Below are positions 1 through 7,848 of a stretch of DNA of 64,000 nt, in pieces (position 1 is the stretch's first letter; every line of letters starts with the position of its first letter). Position numbers and translations under genes: made by a program. Origin of the DNA: Lysobacter stagni (lineage in GTDB: Bacteria > Pseudomonadota > Gammaproteobacteria > Xanthomonadales > Xanthomonadaceae). Under the pieces are notes generated by a model. The model was not told where the DNA came from, did no database searches, and worked only from the letters and a program-made list of their open reading frames with translations. The stretch spans positions 3,170,001 through 3,234,000 of the forward strand of contig NZ_JASGBI010000001.1 of NCBI RefSeq assembly GCF_030053425.1, read 5' to 3'.

Positions 1-95
1 CGGCCAAGTACGAAGCGTGGGCCAAGCTCAAGGGCACCAGCCAGGACGACGCCCAGCGCAAGTACGTCGACCTCGTGAAGAAACTGCGCGCCTGA
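1..95 (+). CDS. Acyl-CoA-binding protein, C-terminal fragment cut by the window edge
   Basis: The reading frame starts at base 3 and gives about 30 residues beginning AKYEAWAKLKGTS and ending KKLRA before a TGA at 93-95. This matches the last helix of the small acyl-CoA-binding protein (ACBP) family, whose ends typically read K-Y-x-x-W-x-x-L-K-G-x-S and Y-x-x-x-V-x-x-L. Such proteins bind long-chain acyl-CoA esters in the cytoplasm. The N-terminus lies outside the window. The family call rests on this short tail, so it is good but not certain. Confidence 0.72.
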   Translation, partial: AKYEAWAKLKGTSQDDAQRKYVDLVKKLRA

Positions 96-136
96 CCGCG
101 CGTCCGCCCTCCCCCAGAGCCCCGCGAATCCGATTG

Positions 137-763
137 ATGGCGAAGCAGACGCGCCAGCGCATCCTCGACACCGCATTGACCATGTTCAATGCGCTGGGCG
201 AGCCGAATGTCACCACCAATCACATCGCCGACGAGCTGGAGATCAGCCCGGGCAACCTGTATTACCACTTCCGTAACAAGGACGACATCATCGAGCAGCT
301 GTTCGCGCGCTTCGAAGAGCGCATGGACGCCGCGCTCGCCGCGCCCCAGGGACGGCTGCCCGGGCTGGAGGACGTCTGGCTGCAGTTGCACCTGGTGTTC
401 GAGTGCATCTGGGATTACCGCTTCCTTCACCGCGACCTGGTGGAAATCCTCAGCCGCAACCGCCGCCTGCGCCTGCGTTTCGCCCGCATCCTGCGCCGCG
501 CCGACGAACAGGCGCATACCGTCATGCGCGGCCTGTTGCAGGCCGGCATCCTGCGCGCCTCCAAGGATGAGCTGGCGGCGACCGCCACCAACGTGCTGGT
601 GATCGCCACCTTCTGGCTCAACTACGCCGCCGCGCGGGGCGACAAGGACGAGCACGTCGCGATCCGCGCCGGCATCGTGCAGGTGATGATGCTGCTGGCA
701 CCGTTCCTGCGCGACGCCGAACGCGTGCACCTGAACACCCTGACGCGGGCCTACCTCGACTGA
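137..763 (+). CDS. TetR/AcrR family transcriptional regulator
   Basis: A 208-residue protein starting MAKQTRQRILDTAL. An N-terminal helix-turn-helix of TetR type lies at about residues 8-52, with recognition region ISPGNLYYHFRNKDD. The rest is an all-helical ligand/dimer domain. The ATG at 137 is preferred over earlier in-frame starts because those overlap the ACBP coding end and would add a non-family N-terminus. It follows the ACBP gene by 41 bases on the same strand and converges on the phasin gene, with a GC-rich palindrome at about 767-780 between them. The ligand is unknown. Its neighbours, an acyl-CoA-binding protein and a phasin, suggest fatty-acid or storage-lipid control; that is inference. 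Confidence 0.88.
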   Translation: MAKQTRQRILDTALTMFNALGEPNVTTNHIADELEISPGNLYYHFRNKDDIIEQLFARFEERMDAALAAPQGRLPGLEDVWLQLHLVFECIWDYRFLHRDLVEILSRNRRLRLRFARILRRADEQAHTVMRGLLQAGILRASKDELAATATNVLVIATFWLNYAAARGDKDEHVAIRAGIVQVMMLLAPFLRDAERVHLNTLTRAYLD

Positions 764-782
764 GACCGGCCCGCGCGGGCGA

Positions 783-1163
783 TCAACCGCCCTTGCGTGC
801 CGTGCGACGAGCTGGCTTGCGTGCCGCGCGACGTGCCTGCGGCTTGGTCGCCTTGCGTGCCTTGCGCGCCGGGCGACGGGTCTTCGGCCCCAGGCCCAGC
901 TTGTCGAGCACCGGCGCCAGGCGCGCCTCGACTTCTGCGCTGAACCGCACGACCGAGGGCTCGACCTGCCCCAGTACCCGCGCACGGGCGGCCTGCGCCA
1001 GCTCCTCGACGCGACCCTGCAACCCGGCTGCACGTGCCTGCAGACGGGCGGGCGAAGCCAGCAGTTCGCGCCGCGACACCGCGACCAGGCCAAGGCCGGC
1101 CAGCCAGACATGACGCAGCGTGGTTTCGCTCGTCGCACGGGATCTGGGTTTCTTTGCCGCCAT
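783..1163 (-). CDS. Phasin family / polyhydroxyalkanoate granule-associated protein
   Basis: A 126-residue protein. Residues about 15-32 (LRHVWLAGLGLVAVSR) resemble the amphipathic entry helix of PhaF/PhaI-type phasins. It is followed by an Ala/Leu/Arg/Glu-rich coiled-coil stretch and a strongly basic, Ala/Lys/Arg-rich tail from about residue 92 that resembles histone H1-like tails and could bind DNA. The start is supported by GGAG eight bases before the ATG. Phasins coat PHA granules, and the basic-tailed ones link granules to the nucleoid. No PHA synthase is in the window, so granule association is inferred from family resemblance only. Confidence 0.72.
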   Translation of the reverse strand: MAAKKPRSRATSETTLRHVWLAGLGLVAVSRRELLASPARLQARAAGLQGRVEELAQAARARVLGQVEPSVVRFSAEVEARLAPVLDKLGLGPKTRRPARKARKATKPQARRAARKPARRTARKGG

Positions 1164-1312
1164 GGGGAGACTCCAATGGACCGGGCCAGGCTGGCCGGTT
1201 TCACCCGCACTGTCCCGGCCGCCACTGGAGCAAACACACTACCGCCCGCCCCTTGTCAGTCACCGCCCGCAGGCGGGATGCTCCACCCTCCGAGCCGCCG
1301 AAAGGACCGCAC

Positions 1313-2167
1313 ATGGCCGCCAAATCCAGCTGGGCCGCATTCCCGCACGATGCCAAGGCCTTCGCCTACGCCGGCGACGCCCTCAGGAAGGCATGGCCAA
1401 AACTGCACGCCGGCGACACCGAGCCGTTCCCCGATGCCGCGCGCGCCGCCATGCTGATTGCCGCCGCTGGCAAGAACGCGCCCAAGGGCGTCAGTGCCGA
1501 TGCATTGTCCACGGCCCTTCAGGACGCCTGGCGCGCGTTCCATCACGGCGACTTCAAGACCGCCTTCGACGCCGGACAAGTGCTGGGACCGGTCGGAGCG
1601 TCGGTGGCCGTGAAGGCATTGGGCATCCACGCCACCTACCTGGTGGACGACGACGGCGAACGCCTCAAGCGCTTCGAACAGGCTGCCTCCATCGCCGAGA
1701 CGGCGGTGAAGGCGCTGCCGGACGAGGCGAACAGCCACTACCGCCATGCGTTCGCGCTGGGCCGTTACAGCCAGGGACTGAGCATCGCCAAGGCACTCAA
1801 GGCCGGTATCGCCGGAAAAGTCCGCACCGCACTGGAGGCCGCGCTGGACCGTTCGCCCAAGCACGCCGAGGCGCACACCGCGATGGCGCTGTACCACGCC
1901 GAGATCATCGGCAAGGTGGGCAGCATGATCGGCGGACTCACTTATGGCGCGAAATCCGCGGAAGCGGAAAAGCACATCGCCGCCGCGCTCAAGCTGACGC
2001 CGCAATCGCCCATCGCCCACATCGAACACGGCAACGTGCTCATGCTTCTCCACGGCGACAAGAAGGAGGCTGCAGCGGCCGGCGAATACGAGAAGGCGGC
2101 AAAGCTCAAGCCGCTGGACGCGATGGAAGCATTGGACGCCGCCTACGCGGCGTCGCAGCTGGAGTAA
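1313..2167 (+). CDS. TPR-repeat protein of unknown function
   Basis: A 284-residue soluble protein with no signal peptide or membrane segment. From about residue 100 it has helical pairs typical of tetratricopeptide repeats, with A/G/Y periodicity such as AETAVKALPDEANSHYRHAFALG and HIAAALKLTPQSPIAHIEHGNVL read in pieces. The ATG at 1313 follows GAAAGGA and is preferred over an in-frame start at 1034, which would lie inside the phasin gene on the other strand. TPRs act as protein-protein scaffolds; the partner cannot be read from the context. It converges on the response-regulator gene. Confidence 0.7.
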   Translation: MAAKSSWAAFPHDAKAFAYAGDALRKAWPKLHAGDTEPFPDAARAAMLIAAAGKNAPKGVSADALSTALQDAWRAFHHGDFKTAFDAGQVLGPVGASVAVKALGIHATYLVDDDGERLKRFEQAASIAETAVKALPDEANSHYRHAFALGRYSQGLSIAKALKAGIAGKVRTALEAALDRSPKHAEAHTAMALYHAEIIGKVGSMIGGLTYGAKSAEAEKHIAAALKLTPQSPIAHIEHGNVLMLLHGDKKEAAAAGEYEKAAKLKPLDAMEALDAAYAASQLE

Positions 2168-2192
2168 CGAAGCAGCGCCACCTCCTGCTGCA

Positions 2193-2813
2193 TCACGAAT
2201 CCGGCGGCAGCAGTCCGCGCTCGCGTGCGATGCGCGGAAGCGCCGCGGTCGTACGCGCGCCAAGCTTCGCCATGAGACTGGTGCGATGGCGATAGAGCGT
2301 TTTGACGCTGATACCCAGATCCGCGGCGATCGCCTTGGGCGGAAGCTCCGAAAGCAGGCCCCGCAGGGTTTCCTGTTCCCGTTGGGTCAGGCCGAAGGTC
2401 TTGGGCCTTTCGACAGCCCGGCTCACGTCGCTGGACAGGGCAGTTCCGCCAGCCATGACGCAGTCGAGGACGTCGACCAGTTCCCCCATCGCCGTCGCCT
2501 TGGTCACGTATCCCTGGGCGCCGTGGTCGAGGGCGCGCATCACCACACCCGGATCGGCGTGCATGCTCACCACGACGCGGCGCACATCGGGCAGCATGCG
2601 CGCAAAGTCGCGCAACAAGGCGAAGCCGCCATCCGGATTGCCCAGGCTGAGGTCCACGACCGCCACATCGGCCTGGCGTGTGCGAGCCAGTTGCACGGCC
2701 TGCGCGGCCTCCCCCGTCTCGGCGACCACGCGATACGACGGCGAGGCCTGGAACAGGCGTTTGAAACCTTCACGGATGATGGCGTGGTCGTCGATCAGGA
2801 GGATTCGGATCAT
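2193..2813 (-). CDS. NarL/LuxR-type response regulator
   Basis: A 206-residue two-domain protein. The N-terminal receiver (about 1-120) carries the acidic pair in LLIDDHAIIREGF, the phospho-acceptor Asp in VAVVDLSLGNPDGG and a conserved Thr/Ser-Lys pocket near YVTKATAMGE. The C-terminal LuxR-type HTH begins LTQREQETLRGLLSE and includes the helix IAADLGISVKTLYRHRTSLM. The ATG at 2813 gives the canonical short N-terminus MIRILLIDDH. No sensor kinase gene is adjacent, so the partner is unknown. The gene lies upstream of tRNA-Val on the opposite strand, just outside the genomic island. Confidence 0.92.
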   Translation of the reverse strand: MIRILLIDDHAIIREGFKRLFQASPSYRVVAETGEAAQAVQLARTRQADVAVVDLSLGNPDGGFALLRDFARMLPDVRRVVVSMHADPGVVMRALDHGAQGYVTKATAMGELVDVLDCVMAGGTALSSDVSRAVERPKTFGLTQREQETLRGLLSELPPKAIAADLGISVKTLYRHRTSLMAKLGARTTAALPRIARERGLLPPDS

Positions 2814-2915
2814 GAAGACATTTTCGCGAACTGCCGGTCGCCGGAAACACGGGAGCATTCCGATTTTCGGTCGCAGGGCCGCACGCCCCGCAGCGCCGCA
2901 CTCGACGCGGACCTG

Positions 2916-2946
2916 TTGCCAACCCGACCGCTCCCTGGTGTATACT
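2916..2946 (+). promoter_or_regulatory. Promoter of tRNA-Val
   Basis: A good -10 hexamer TATACT lies at 2941-2946, placing transcription start near 2953, seven bases before the mature tRNA. The best -35 candidate is TTGCCA at 2916-2921, with a long 19-base spacer, so the -35 assignment is weak. Confidence 0.6.
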
Positions 2947-2959
2947 GCGCAGCCCTTAC

Positions 2960-3034
2960 GGGCGGTTAGCTCAGCGGTAGAGCACTGCTTTCACACGGCA
3001 GGGGTCACAAGTTCGAAACTTGTACCGCCCACCA
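2960..3034 (+). tRNA. tRNA-Val (anticodon CAC), CCA encoded
   Basis: The acceptor stem GGGCGGT (2960-2966) pairs with ACCGCCC (3024-3030), followed by A and an encoded CCA. The anticodon stem CTGCT/GGCAG encloses the loop TTCACAC, giving anticodon CAC for the GTG codon. The T arm ACAAG-TTCGAAA-CTTGT is intact. The 3' 45 bases recur at 13524-13568, so this gene is the integration site of the island that follows. The crossover kept the tRNA complete. Confidence 0.97.
2990..3034 (+). repeat. Proximal attachment-site repeat (attL side) within tRNA-Val
   Basis: The 45 bases from the anticodon loop to the CCA end of tRNA-Val match 13524-13568 with one difference (G at 3001, A at 13535). Identity breaks exactly after the CCA and before the TTCACAC loop. 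Confidence 0.8.
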
Positions 3035-3074
3035 ACTTAAGGTCGCGTAACGCTTTTTCCCGCTTGCGGGCGGA

Positions 3075-3275
3075 ATGAGCGCAAAACGCATCAACCTCGC
3101 TGCCGCAGCGAGCGCAAAGCCACCGGCCACGCCGGTGGCTTTGTCGTTTCTGGAATTGGCCAACGCCTACACAGCGCGCAACTTGGCCGCCGGCTTGGGT
3201 ACGCGTCTGCGCAAATGGGTCGACCATCTGGGCGACCCAGATTTCACTCGCTGCGATAAGTCGCGCAAACGCTAG
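3075..3275 (+). pseudogene. Remnant of a tyrosine-recombinase integrase, N-terminal fragment
   Basis: A 66-codon frame from ATG 3075 to TAG 3275. The middle, SFLELANAYTARN followed by LRKWVDHLGD, resembles the start of the core-binding (SAM-like) domain of phage-type integrases, where an aromatic-rich helix leads into a W-V-x-x-L-G-D segment. Nothing after this continues as an integrase; the gene is cut where the GlxA-type gene begins on the other strand, and the two stop codons share bases. Its position directly after the tRNA attachment site supports the reading. A strong hairpin lies within the frame, so the true start could be further in. The call depends more on context than on sequence length. 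Confidence 0.45.
3116..3142 (+). terminator. Strong hairpin, possible terminator after tRNA-Val
   Basis: Twelve-base arms AAAGCCACCGGC and GCCGGTGGCTTT enclose a CAC loop, followed by GTCGTTTC. This is a compact terminator-like structure with an imperfect U-run. It may now end tRNA-Val transcripts after the island displaced the original terminator. It lies within the integrase-remnant frame. Confidence 0.45.
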
Positions 3276-4213
3276 GCCACCGCACGCCGCGCGTTGCGTC
3301 GAAGCACCTGCGGCGGGTGGCCGAATGCGCGCAGGAATGCGCGCCGCATCCGCTCGATGTCGGCGAATCCGGTTTCCACCGCAACCTCGCCCATGGAATG
3401 CCGCCCCTGCTCGATCATCACGCGCGCCGCTTCCACACGCATATTCTCGACGGCCTTCGCGGGCGACTGACCCGTCTCGGCGCGAAATGCGCGACTGAAC
3501 TGGCGCGGACTCAAATGCGCCGCACCGGCCAGTTCCTCGACCGTCAACGCGGCAGTGAGATGACTGCGTGCGTAACTCAGTGCGCTCTGGATGCGGTCGC
3601 TCTTCGCATCCAGTTCCAGCAGTGCTGAATGCTGCGATTGGCCGCCACCGCGCCGGTGATATACGACCAGCTTCTGCGCCACCGCACGCGCGAGTTCTAC
3701 GCCGAAGTCTTTCTCGATCATGCCCAGCGCCAGGTCGATGCCGGCGCTCATGCCCGCCGAGGTCCACAGCGCACCGTCGATGATGAAGATGCGGTCGTCT
3801 TCGACGACGGCCTTTGGGAATTGCGCCTGCAGGTTGCGCGAATGGAACCAGTGCGTGGTCACACGCTTTGCGTCCAGCAGCCCCGCCTCGCCAAGGATGA
3901 AGGCGCCCGTGCAGACGGACGCGATGCGCCGCACCGACTGCGCCGCCTTGCGGATCTGCTTCACCAGACCGGGGCTGGAGGCCTGGGGATGCAGCAAGCC
4001 CGTCACGATCAGCGTGTCGACTTTCGCACGTGACAGCACGCGCGTTTCAAGTGGAATACCAAGCGAATTGGTGACCGGCCCGCCGTGTTCGGACAGCACG
4101 CGGATCTCGTACAGGGGTTCGCCGGCCGTGGTGTTGGCCAGCTCGAACGCCGATATCGCGGCCAGCCCCATGATCTGGAACCCCGGGGGCGTGACGAATC
4201 CGATGGTGAGCAT
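3272..4213 (-). CDS. GlxA family transcriptional regulator (DJ-1/PfpI-like domain plus AraC HTH)
   Basis: A 313-residue protein. Residues 1 to about 190 form a DJ-1/PfpI-like amidotransferase fold with the elbow cysteine at Cys101 in ASVCTGAFILGEAGLLD. Residues about 210-310 are an AraC/XylS double HTH (SPRQFSRAFRAETGQSP, EVAVETGFADIERMRRAF). The ATG at 4213 gives the usual start MLTIGFVTPPGFQIMG. It is divergent from the SDR-EmrB-EmrA operon, 123 bases apart, and probably controls it. The inducer is unknown. It is the first full gene of the island and abuts the broken integrase. Confidence 0.9.
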   Translation of the reverse strand: MLTIGFVTPPGFQIMGLAAISAFELANTTAGEPLYEIRVLSEHGGPVTNSLGIPLETRVLSRAKVDTLIVTGLLHPQASSPGLVKQIRKAAQSVRRIASVCTGAFILGEAGLLDAKRVTTHWFHSRNLQAQFPKAVVEDDRIFIIDGALWTSAGMSAGIDLALGMIEKDFGVELARAVAQKLVVYHRRGGGQSQHSALLELDAKSDRIQSALSYARSHLTAALTVEELAGAAHLSPRQFSRAFRAETGQSPAKAVENMRVEAARVMIEQGRHSMGEVAVETGFADIERMRRAFLRAFGHPPQVLRRNARRAVA

Positions 4214-4234
4214 GGGGGCGCTCCGGTGACCGGA

Positions 4235-4277
4235 CAGGGCATGTCCTGAAACGAGGTATATACGACATTTAAGACAT
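4235..4277. promoter_or_regulatory. Candidate operator between the GlxA-type regulator and the SDR operon
   Basis: The 14-base near-perfect palindrome CAGGGCATGTCCTG (4235-4248) is followed by two GACAT repeats nine bases apart (4264-4268 and 4273-4277), inverted relative to the ATGTC in the palindrome. The AT-rich TATATA stretch between them could hold promoter elements. Position between divergent genes fits regulator binding, but no footprint is known. Confidence 0.35.
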
Positions 4278-4336
4278 CGGCAAGGACGCCTACATTTCCA
4301 GTCGCCCGGCAAACCCGCCGCTCACCTGGAAGCGCC

Positions 4337-5146
4337 ATGAAGACCCCCATTCATCAAGGCACCGCCCTCATCACCGGTGCGTCTTCCGGCATCGGCGCGA
4401 TCTACGCCGACCGTCTCGCCCGCGCCGGATACGACCTGATCCTGGTCGCACGTCGTGCCGACCTGCTCCGCTCGCTCGCGCAGGACCTGACCACCCGCAC
4501 CGGCCGTTCGGTCGAAACACTGACGGCCGACCTGACCCGGGCCGACGACCTCGCCCGCGTCGAATCCGTGTTGCGCACCGATGCCAGCATCACGTTACTT
4601 GTGAACAACGCCGGTGTCGGCGCGACCGCGCCGCTGCTGCAGTCGGACGTCGCCGAGATGGATCGCATGATCGCGCTCAACGTCAGCGTCCCGATGCGCT
4701 TGGCCTACGCCGCCGCGCCGGCGTTCGTCGCCCGCGGCTCGGGCACCATCATCAACATCGCCTCCATCGTCGCGCTGCAGCCGGAACTGCTGAACGGTGT
4801 CTACGGCGGCAGCAAGGCATTCGTGCTGGCCCTTTCGCAGTCGCTGCAGCACGAACTGGCCGACAAGGGCGTGCGCGTGCAGGCGGTGCTGCCCGGCGCC
4901 ACCGCGACCGGCTTCTGGAACGTCGCCGGCCTGCCGATCGAGAACCTGCCGCAGGAGATGGTCATGTCGGCTGAAGACATGGTCGATGCCGCGCTCGCAG
5001 GCCTGGCGATGGGCGAGACGGTGACCATCCCCGCCCTGCCCGACATCGCCGACTGGAACGCGCTGGAAACCGCACGCAACGCGCTTCGCCCAGGCCTGTC
5101 GCGCACCTCGCCCGCCGCGCGCTACCGCGTCGCGCGCGCCGCATGA
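4337..5146 (+). CDS. Short-chain dehydrogenase/reductase (classical SDR)
   Basis: A 269-residue classical SDR. It has the nucleotide-binding motif TGASSGIG at about residues 12-19, the NNAG motif in LLVNNAGVG, and the catalytic Ser/Tyr/Lys set with YGGSK at about residue 155. Such enzymes use NAD(P)H to reduce carbonyls or oxidise alcohols; the substrate is not readable. First gene of a likely operon with the EmrB- and EmrA-like pump genes. Its stop is separated from the pump start by 59 bases that contain an 11-base-arm hairpin. An aldehyde or quinone role in electrophile defence is inference from the cargo. Confidence 0.9.
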   Translation: MKTPIHQGTALITGASSGIGAIYADRLARAGYDLILVARRADLLRSLAQDLTTRTGRSVETLTADLTRADDLARVESVLRTDASITLLVNNAGVGATAPLLQSDVAEMDRMIALNVSVPMRLAYAAAPAFVARGSGTIINIASIVALQPELLNGVYGGSKAFVLALSQSLQHELADKGVRVQAVLPGATATGFWNVAGLPIENLPQEMVMSAEDMVDAALAGLAMGETVTIPALPDIADWNALETARNALRPGLSRTSPAARYRVARAA

Positions 5147-5156
5147 CCGATGCCGG

Positions 5157-5187
5157 AACTCCGGCGCTTGCCGAATGCGCCGGAGTT
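5157..5187 (+). terminator. Intercistronic hairpin between the SDR and EmrB genes
   Basis: Perfect 11-base arms AACTCCGGCGC (5157-5167) and GCGCCGGAGTT (5177-5187) with a nine-base loop, between the SDR stop (5146) and the EmrB ATG (5206). There is no U-run, so it may be an mRNA stabiliser or attenuator rather than a terminator. Confidence 0.45.
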
Positions 5188-5205
5188 CGAACACGCGACC
5201 TCGCC

Positions 5206-6780
5206 ATGAACGCCACTGTCACCGCCGCAATCGCAACCACCCCCACGCCGAAGTTCGGACGCATCGTTCCGACCGCGCTCGCCGGTGCGTTCTTCGCCAA
5301 CCTCGCCAACCAGTTCACCAGCGCGCACCTGGCCGACATCCAGGGCGGTCTTGGCGTGTCGGCCGATGAAGCGTCCTGGATCACGACGATCTACACGATG
5401 GCCAGCTTCATCGGCATCGTCCTGTCGCCCGTACTGGTCCGCGCGTTCGGCCTGCGCCGCTACTTCGCAGGTGCCGCGCTGGTGTTCGCCGCGACGGCGT
5501 GGGCAGCGTTCGCGTCCACGACCTTGCCGGCGGTGCTGGTCGCGCGTGCGATACAGGGTGTCGCCGGCGGTTCGTTCGGTCCAATCGCTTTCGTGGCGAT
5601 CTTCGCGCTGTGGAAAGGGCCTCGCGTGACGGGCGGGCTCGCGCTGCTGGCCGCCGTGCTGCTGCTTCCCGCCAGCGCCGGCCCGATCCTCGCCGCACCC
5701 ATCGAAGCGGCGTTCGGATGGCGTGCGTTGTTCCTGGTCCAGTCGATAATCGCGGTCGGCCTACTCAGTGCGGGCTTGGCGTGGATGCCGGTTGCGCCCG
5801 TGAACCGCGACGCTTTCAAGACGCATTGGCCCGCCGTGACGCTGCTCGCACTGGGGCTGGCCTCACTGGTCCTGGTGCTCAGCCAGGGCACGCGCCGATT
5901 CTGGTTCGAAGACGACCTCATCGCCATCGCCGCCAGCGTGAGTATCGGCGCGTGGCTCGGCTTCGCGGTACTGCATCGCTATTCACCAACGCGCATTCTC
6001 GACATCGGACTGCTGCTTCGCCGCGAGTTCGGCCTTCCTATCCTGCTGAACCTGATCTTCCGCGCCAGCTTCACCGTTACCGCGTACTTGATACCGCTGC
6101 TGCTCACACTGACGCAGGGCTACCGCCCCCTGGAGACCGCGCAGTTGCTGTGGTGGTGCCTGTTGCCGCAGGTCATTGCGTTCCCGCTGGCGTGGCATCT
6201 GCTCGCGCGCATCGATGGGCGCAAGGTGATGTTCGCCGGACTACTGCTGTGCGCCGTCGCCACGCTGCTTGCTACCTCTTCGACCAGCCAGGCCGCGGGC
6301 GAGCAACTTCATGCGAGCCTGCTGCTGCTGGGCATCGGGCAGATGTTCTTTCTCGTTCCGGCGCTGCTGTCCGGCGCCAGCACGCTCGGTCCGGCGGACG
6401 GCCCCACCGCCACCGTCGCGTTCAATGCGACGACGCTAGGCGGAACTACGCTCGGTACGGGCCTCGTTTCGCAGTTCACCACGCAGCGCGAGAAGTTCCA
6501 TTCCAGCGTGCTGGTCGAACAGGTGAGCTCGCTCCACGCATCCGCGTCCGACCGCCTGTCCTCGCTCGGCGGCCTGCTCAACGCCCGCCTTGGCGAACAG
6601 GAGGACAACCTCGCTCGCGCCCTCGCGCAGGCCGCGTCCGTCGTGCGGCGCGAGGCGTGGGTGTTGTCCATCAACGACGCCTTCCTCCTGGTGGGCGCAG
6701 GATTGCTGGCGTCCCTGTGCCTGGTCGCCTTCATGCGTCCAAGCCACGTCCGCCCCTCGCTGGCGGGAGAATCCCCATGA
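5206..6780 (+). CDS. EmrB/QacA-type MFS multidrug exporter (DHA2 family)
   Basis: A 524-residue integral membrane protein with about 14 hydrophobic segments. Features of the DHA2 14-TM drug:H+ antiporters include the N-terminal DIQGGLGVSADEASWITT and the motif-C-like region after the loop LRRYFAGAAL. The ATG at 5206 (MNATVTAAIATTP) is preferred over one at 5143, which would translate through the hairpin and overlap the SDR stop. It exports amphipathic drugs or toxic metabolites together with the periplasmic adaptor encoded next; their genes overlap by ATGA at 6777-6780. No outer-membrane channel gene is nearby, so a TolC elsewhere would be needed. Confidence 0.92.
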   Translation: MNATVTAAIATTPTPKFGRIVPTALAGAFFANLANQFTSAHLADIQGGLGVSADEASWITTIYTMASFIGIVLSPVLVRAFGLRRYFAGAALVFAATAWAAFASTTLPAVLVARAIQGVAGGSFGPIAFVAIFALWKGPRVTGGLALLAAVLLLPASAGPILAAPIEAAFGWRALFLVQSIIAVGLLSAGLAWMPVAPVNRDAFKTHWPAVTLLALGLASLVLVLSQGTRRFWFEDDLIAIAASVSIGAWLGFAVLHRYSPTRILDIGLLLRREFGLPILLNLIFRASFTVTAYLIPLLLTLTQGYRPLETAQLLWWCLLPQVIAFPLAWHLLARIDGRKVMFAGLLLCAVATLLATSSTSQAAGEQLHASLLLLGIGQMFFLVPALLSGASTLGPADGPTATVAFNATTLGGTTLGTGLVSQFTTQREKFHSSVLVEQVSSLHASASDRLSSLGGLLNARLGEQEDNLARALAQAASVVRREAWVLSINDAFLLVGAGLLASLCLVAFMRPSHVRPSLAGESP

Positions 6781-7802
6781 AATCCCGAATCGTCACCTTC
6801 ATTGGCCTACTCGTGGCCGTCATCGCCACGGCCGGTGCGTCCGCCGTCATCCGCCCGGGCAGTGTCGTGCAGTCGTGGGATCGCCACTACACCGACAATG
6901 CCTTCGTGCGCGGCGACATCACGCAGATCAGTCCGAAGGTATCAGGACACGTCGTGCGCGTTGCGGTGAAGGACAACCAGAACGTGAAGGCCGGCGAGCT
7001 GCTGTTCCAGATCGACGACCGTGACTATCGCGCGCGATTGCTACAGGCGCGCGCCGCGCTCGCGGCACGACAGGCGGCGGTCGGCAATCTGGATGCGCAA
7101 CTGAAGTTGCAACGCGCGTCGATCGAACAGGCGCAGGCGTCGGTGAGCGAGGCCTCGGCCGAAGCCGCACGCAGCGATCGTGATTCCATCCGCGCGCGCG
7201 CTTTGGCGAAGGACCAGCTCATCGCCGCATCGCAGCTGGATCAGCTGGTGTCTTCGGCGCAGATTGCCTCAACGCGTGTCGTCGAGACGCGCGCCGGCCT
7301 GGGCGCGGCGATGCAGCGCATCGGCGTGCTCGAAAGCCAGCGCCCGCAGCTGGAAGCCGATATCCGCGCCGCCGAAGCCGCGGTCGCACTCGCCGAGCTC
7401 GATGTGGAAAGCACGACGGTGCGCGCGCCGGTGGATGGCCGCGTGAGCGAACGCATCGCGCGCGTGGGCCAGTATGTCCGCTCCGGCTCACCGCTGATCG
7501 CGCTGGTCGCGTCGGATGTCTGGGTCGTGGCGAACTTCAAGGAAACGCAGCTTGAAGGCATTCAGCCCGGCGCGCCGGTGGAAGTCGCGGTCGATGCCGT
7601 GCCAGGAGCCCGCTTCCACGGCCGCGTCGAGAGCCTCTCGCCGGCGAGCGGTGCGCAGTTCGCCCTGCTTCCGCCGGACAATGCAACCGGCAACTTCACC
7701 CGAATTGCACAACGCGTTCCCGTGCGCATCGCCCTGCTCGACGACGGAGCGCAGCTTGCCAGCCTGCGTCCTGGCATGTCGGCGACGGTGCGCATCCACT
7801 GA
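6777..7802 (+). CDS. EmrA/HlyD-type periplasmic adaptor (membrane fusion protein)
   Basis: A 341-residue protein. One N-terminal membrane anchor (about residues 5-25) is followed by a biotinyl-lipoyl-like segment (TDNAFVRGDITQISPKVSG), an Ala/Gln-rich alpha hairpin at about 80-200, the second lipoyl half (TTVRAPVDGRVSERIARVG) and a beta-barrel domain. This is the order found in EmrA. It bridges the inner-membrane EmrB-type pump to an outer-membrane channel. Its ATG overlaps the EmrB stop, showing translational coupling. An upstream in-frame extension reading through the EmrB gene is not real. Confidence 0.93.
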   Translation: MKSRIVTFIGLLVAVIATAGASAVIRPGSVVQSWDRHYTDNAFVRGDITQISPKVSGHVVRVAVKDNQNVKAGELLFQIDDRDYRARLLQARAALAARQAAVGNLDAQLKLQRASIEQAQASVSEASAEAARSDRDSIRARALAKDQLIAASQLDQLVSSAQIASTRVVETRAGLGAAMQRIGVLESQRPQLEADIRAAEAAVALAELDVESTTVRAPVDGRVSERIARVGQYVRSGSPLIALVASDVWVVANFKETQLEGIQPGAPVEVAVDAVPGARFHGRVESLSPASGAQFALLPPDNATGNFTRIAQRVPVRIALLDDGAQLASLRPGMSATVRIH

Positions 7803-7848
7803 GCGGACCACGCATCCGCAATCCCCCAGATCATTGAGGTAAGCCCCC

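Noticed and set aside
767..780. CCCGCGCGGG palindrome between the TetR and phasin genes as a terminator
   Set aside because: Short, without loop or U-run; such self-complementary GC runs are expected by chance in this DNA.
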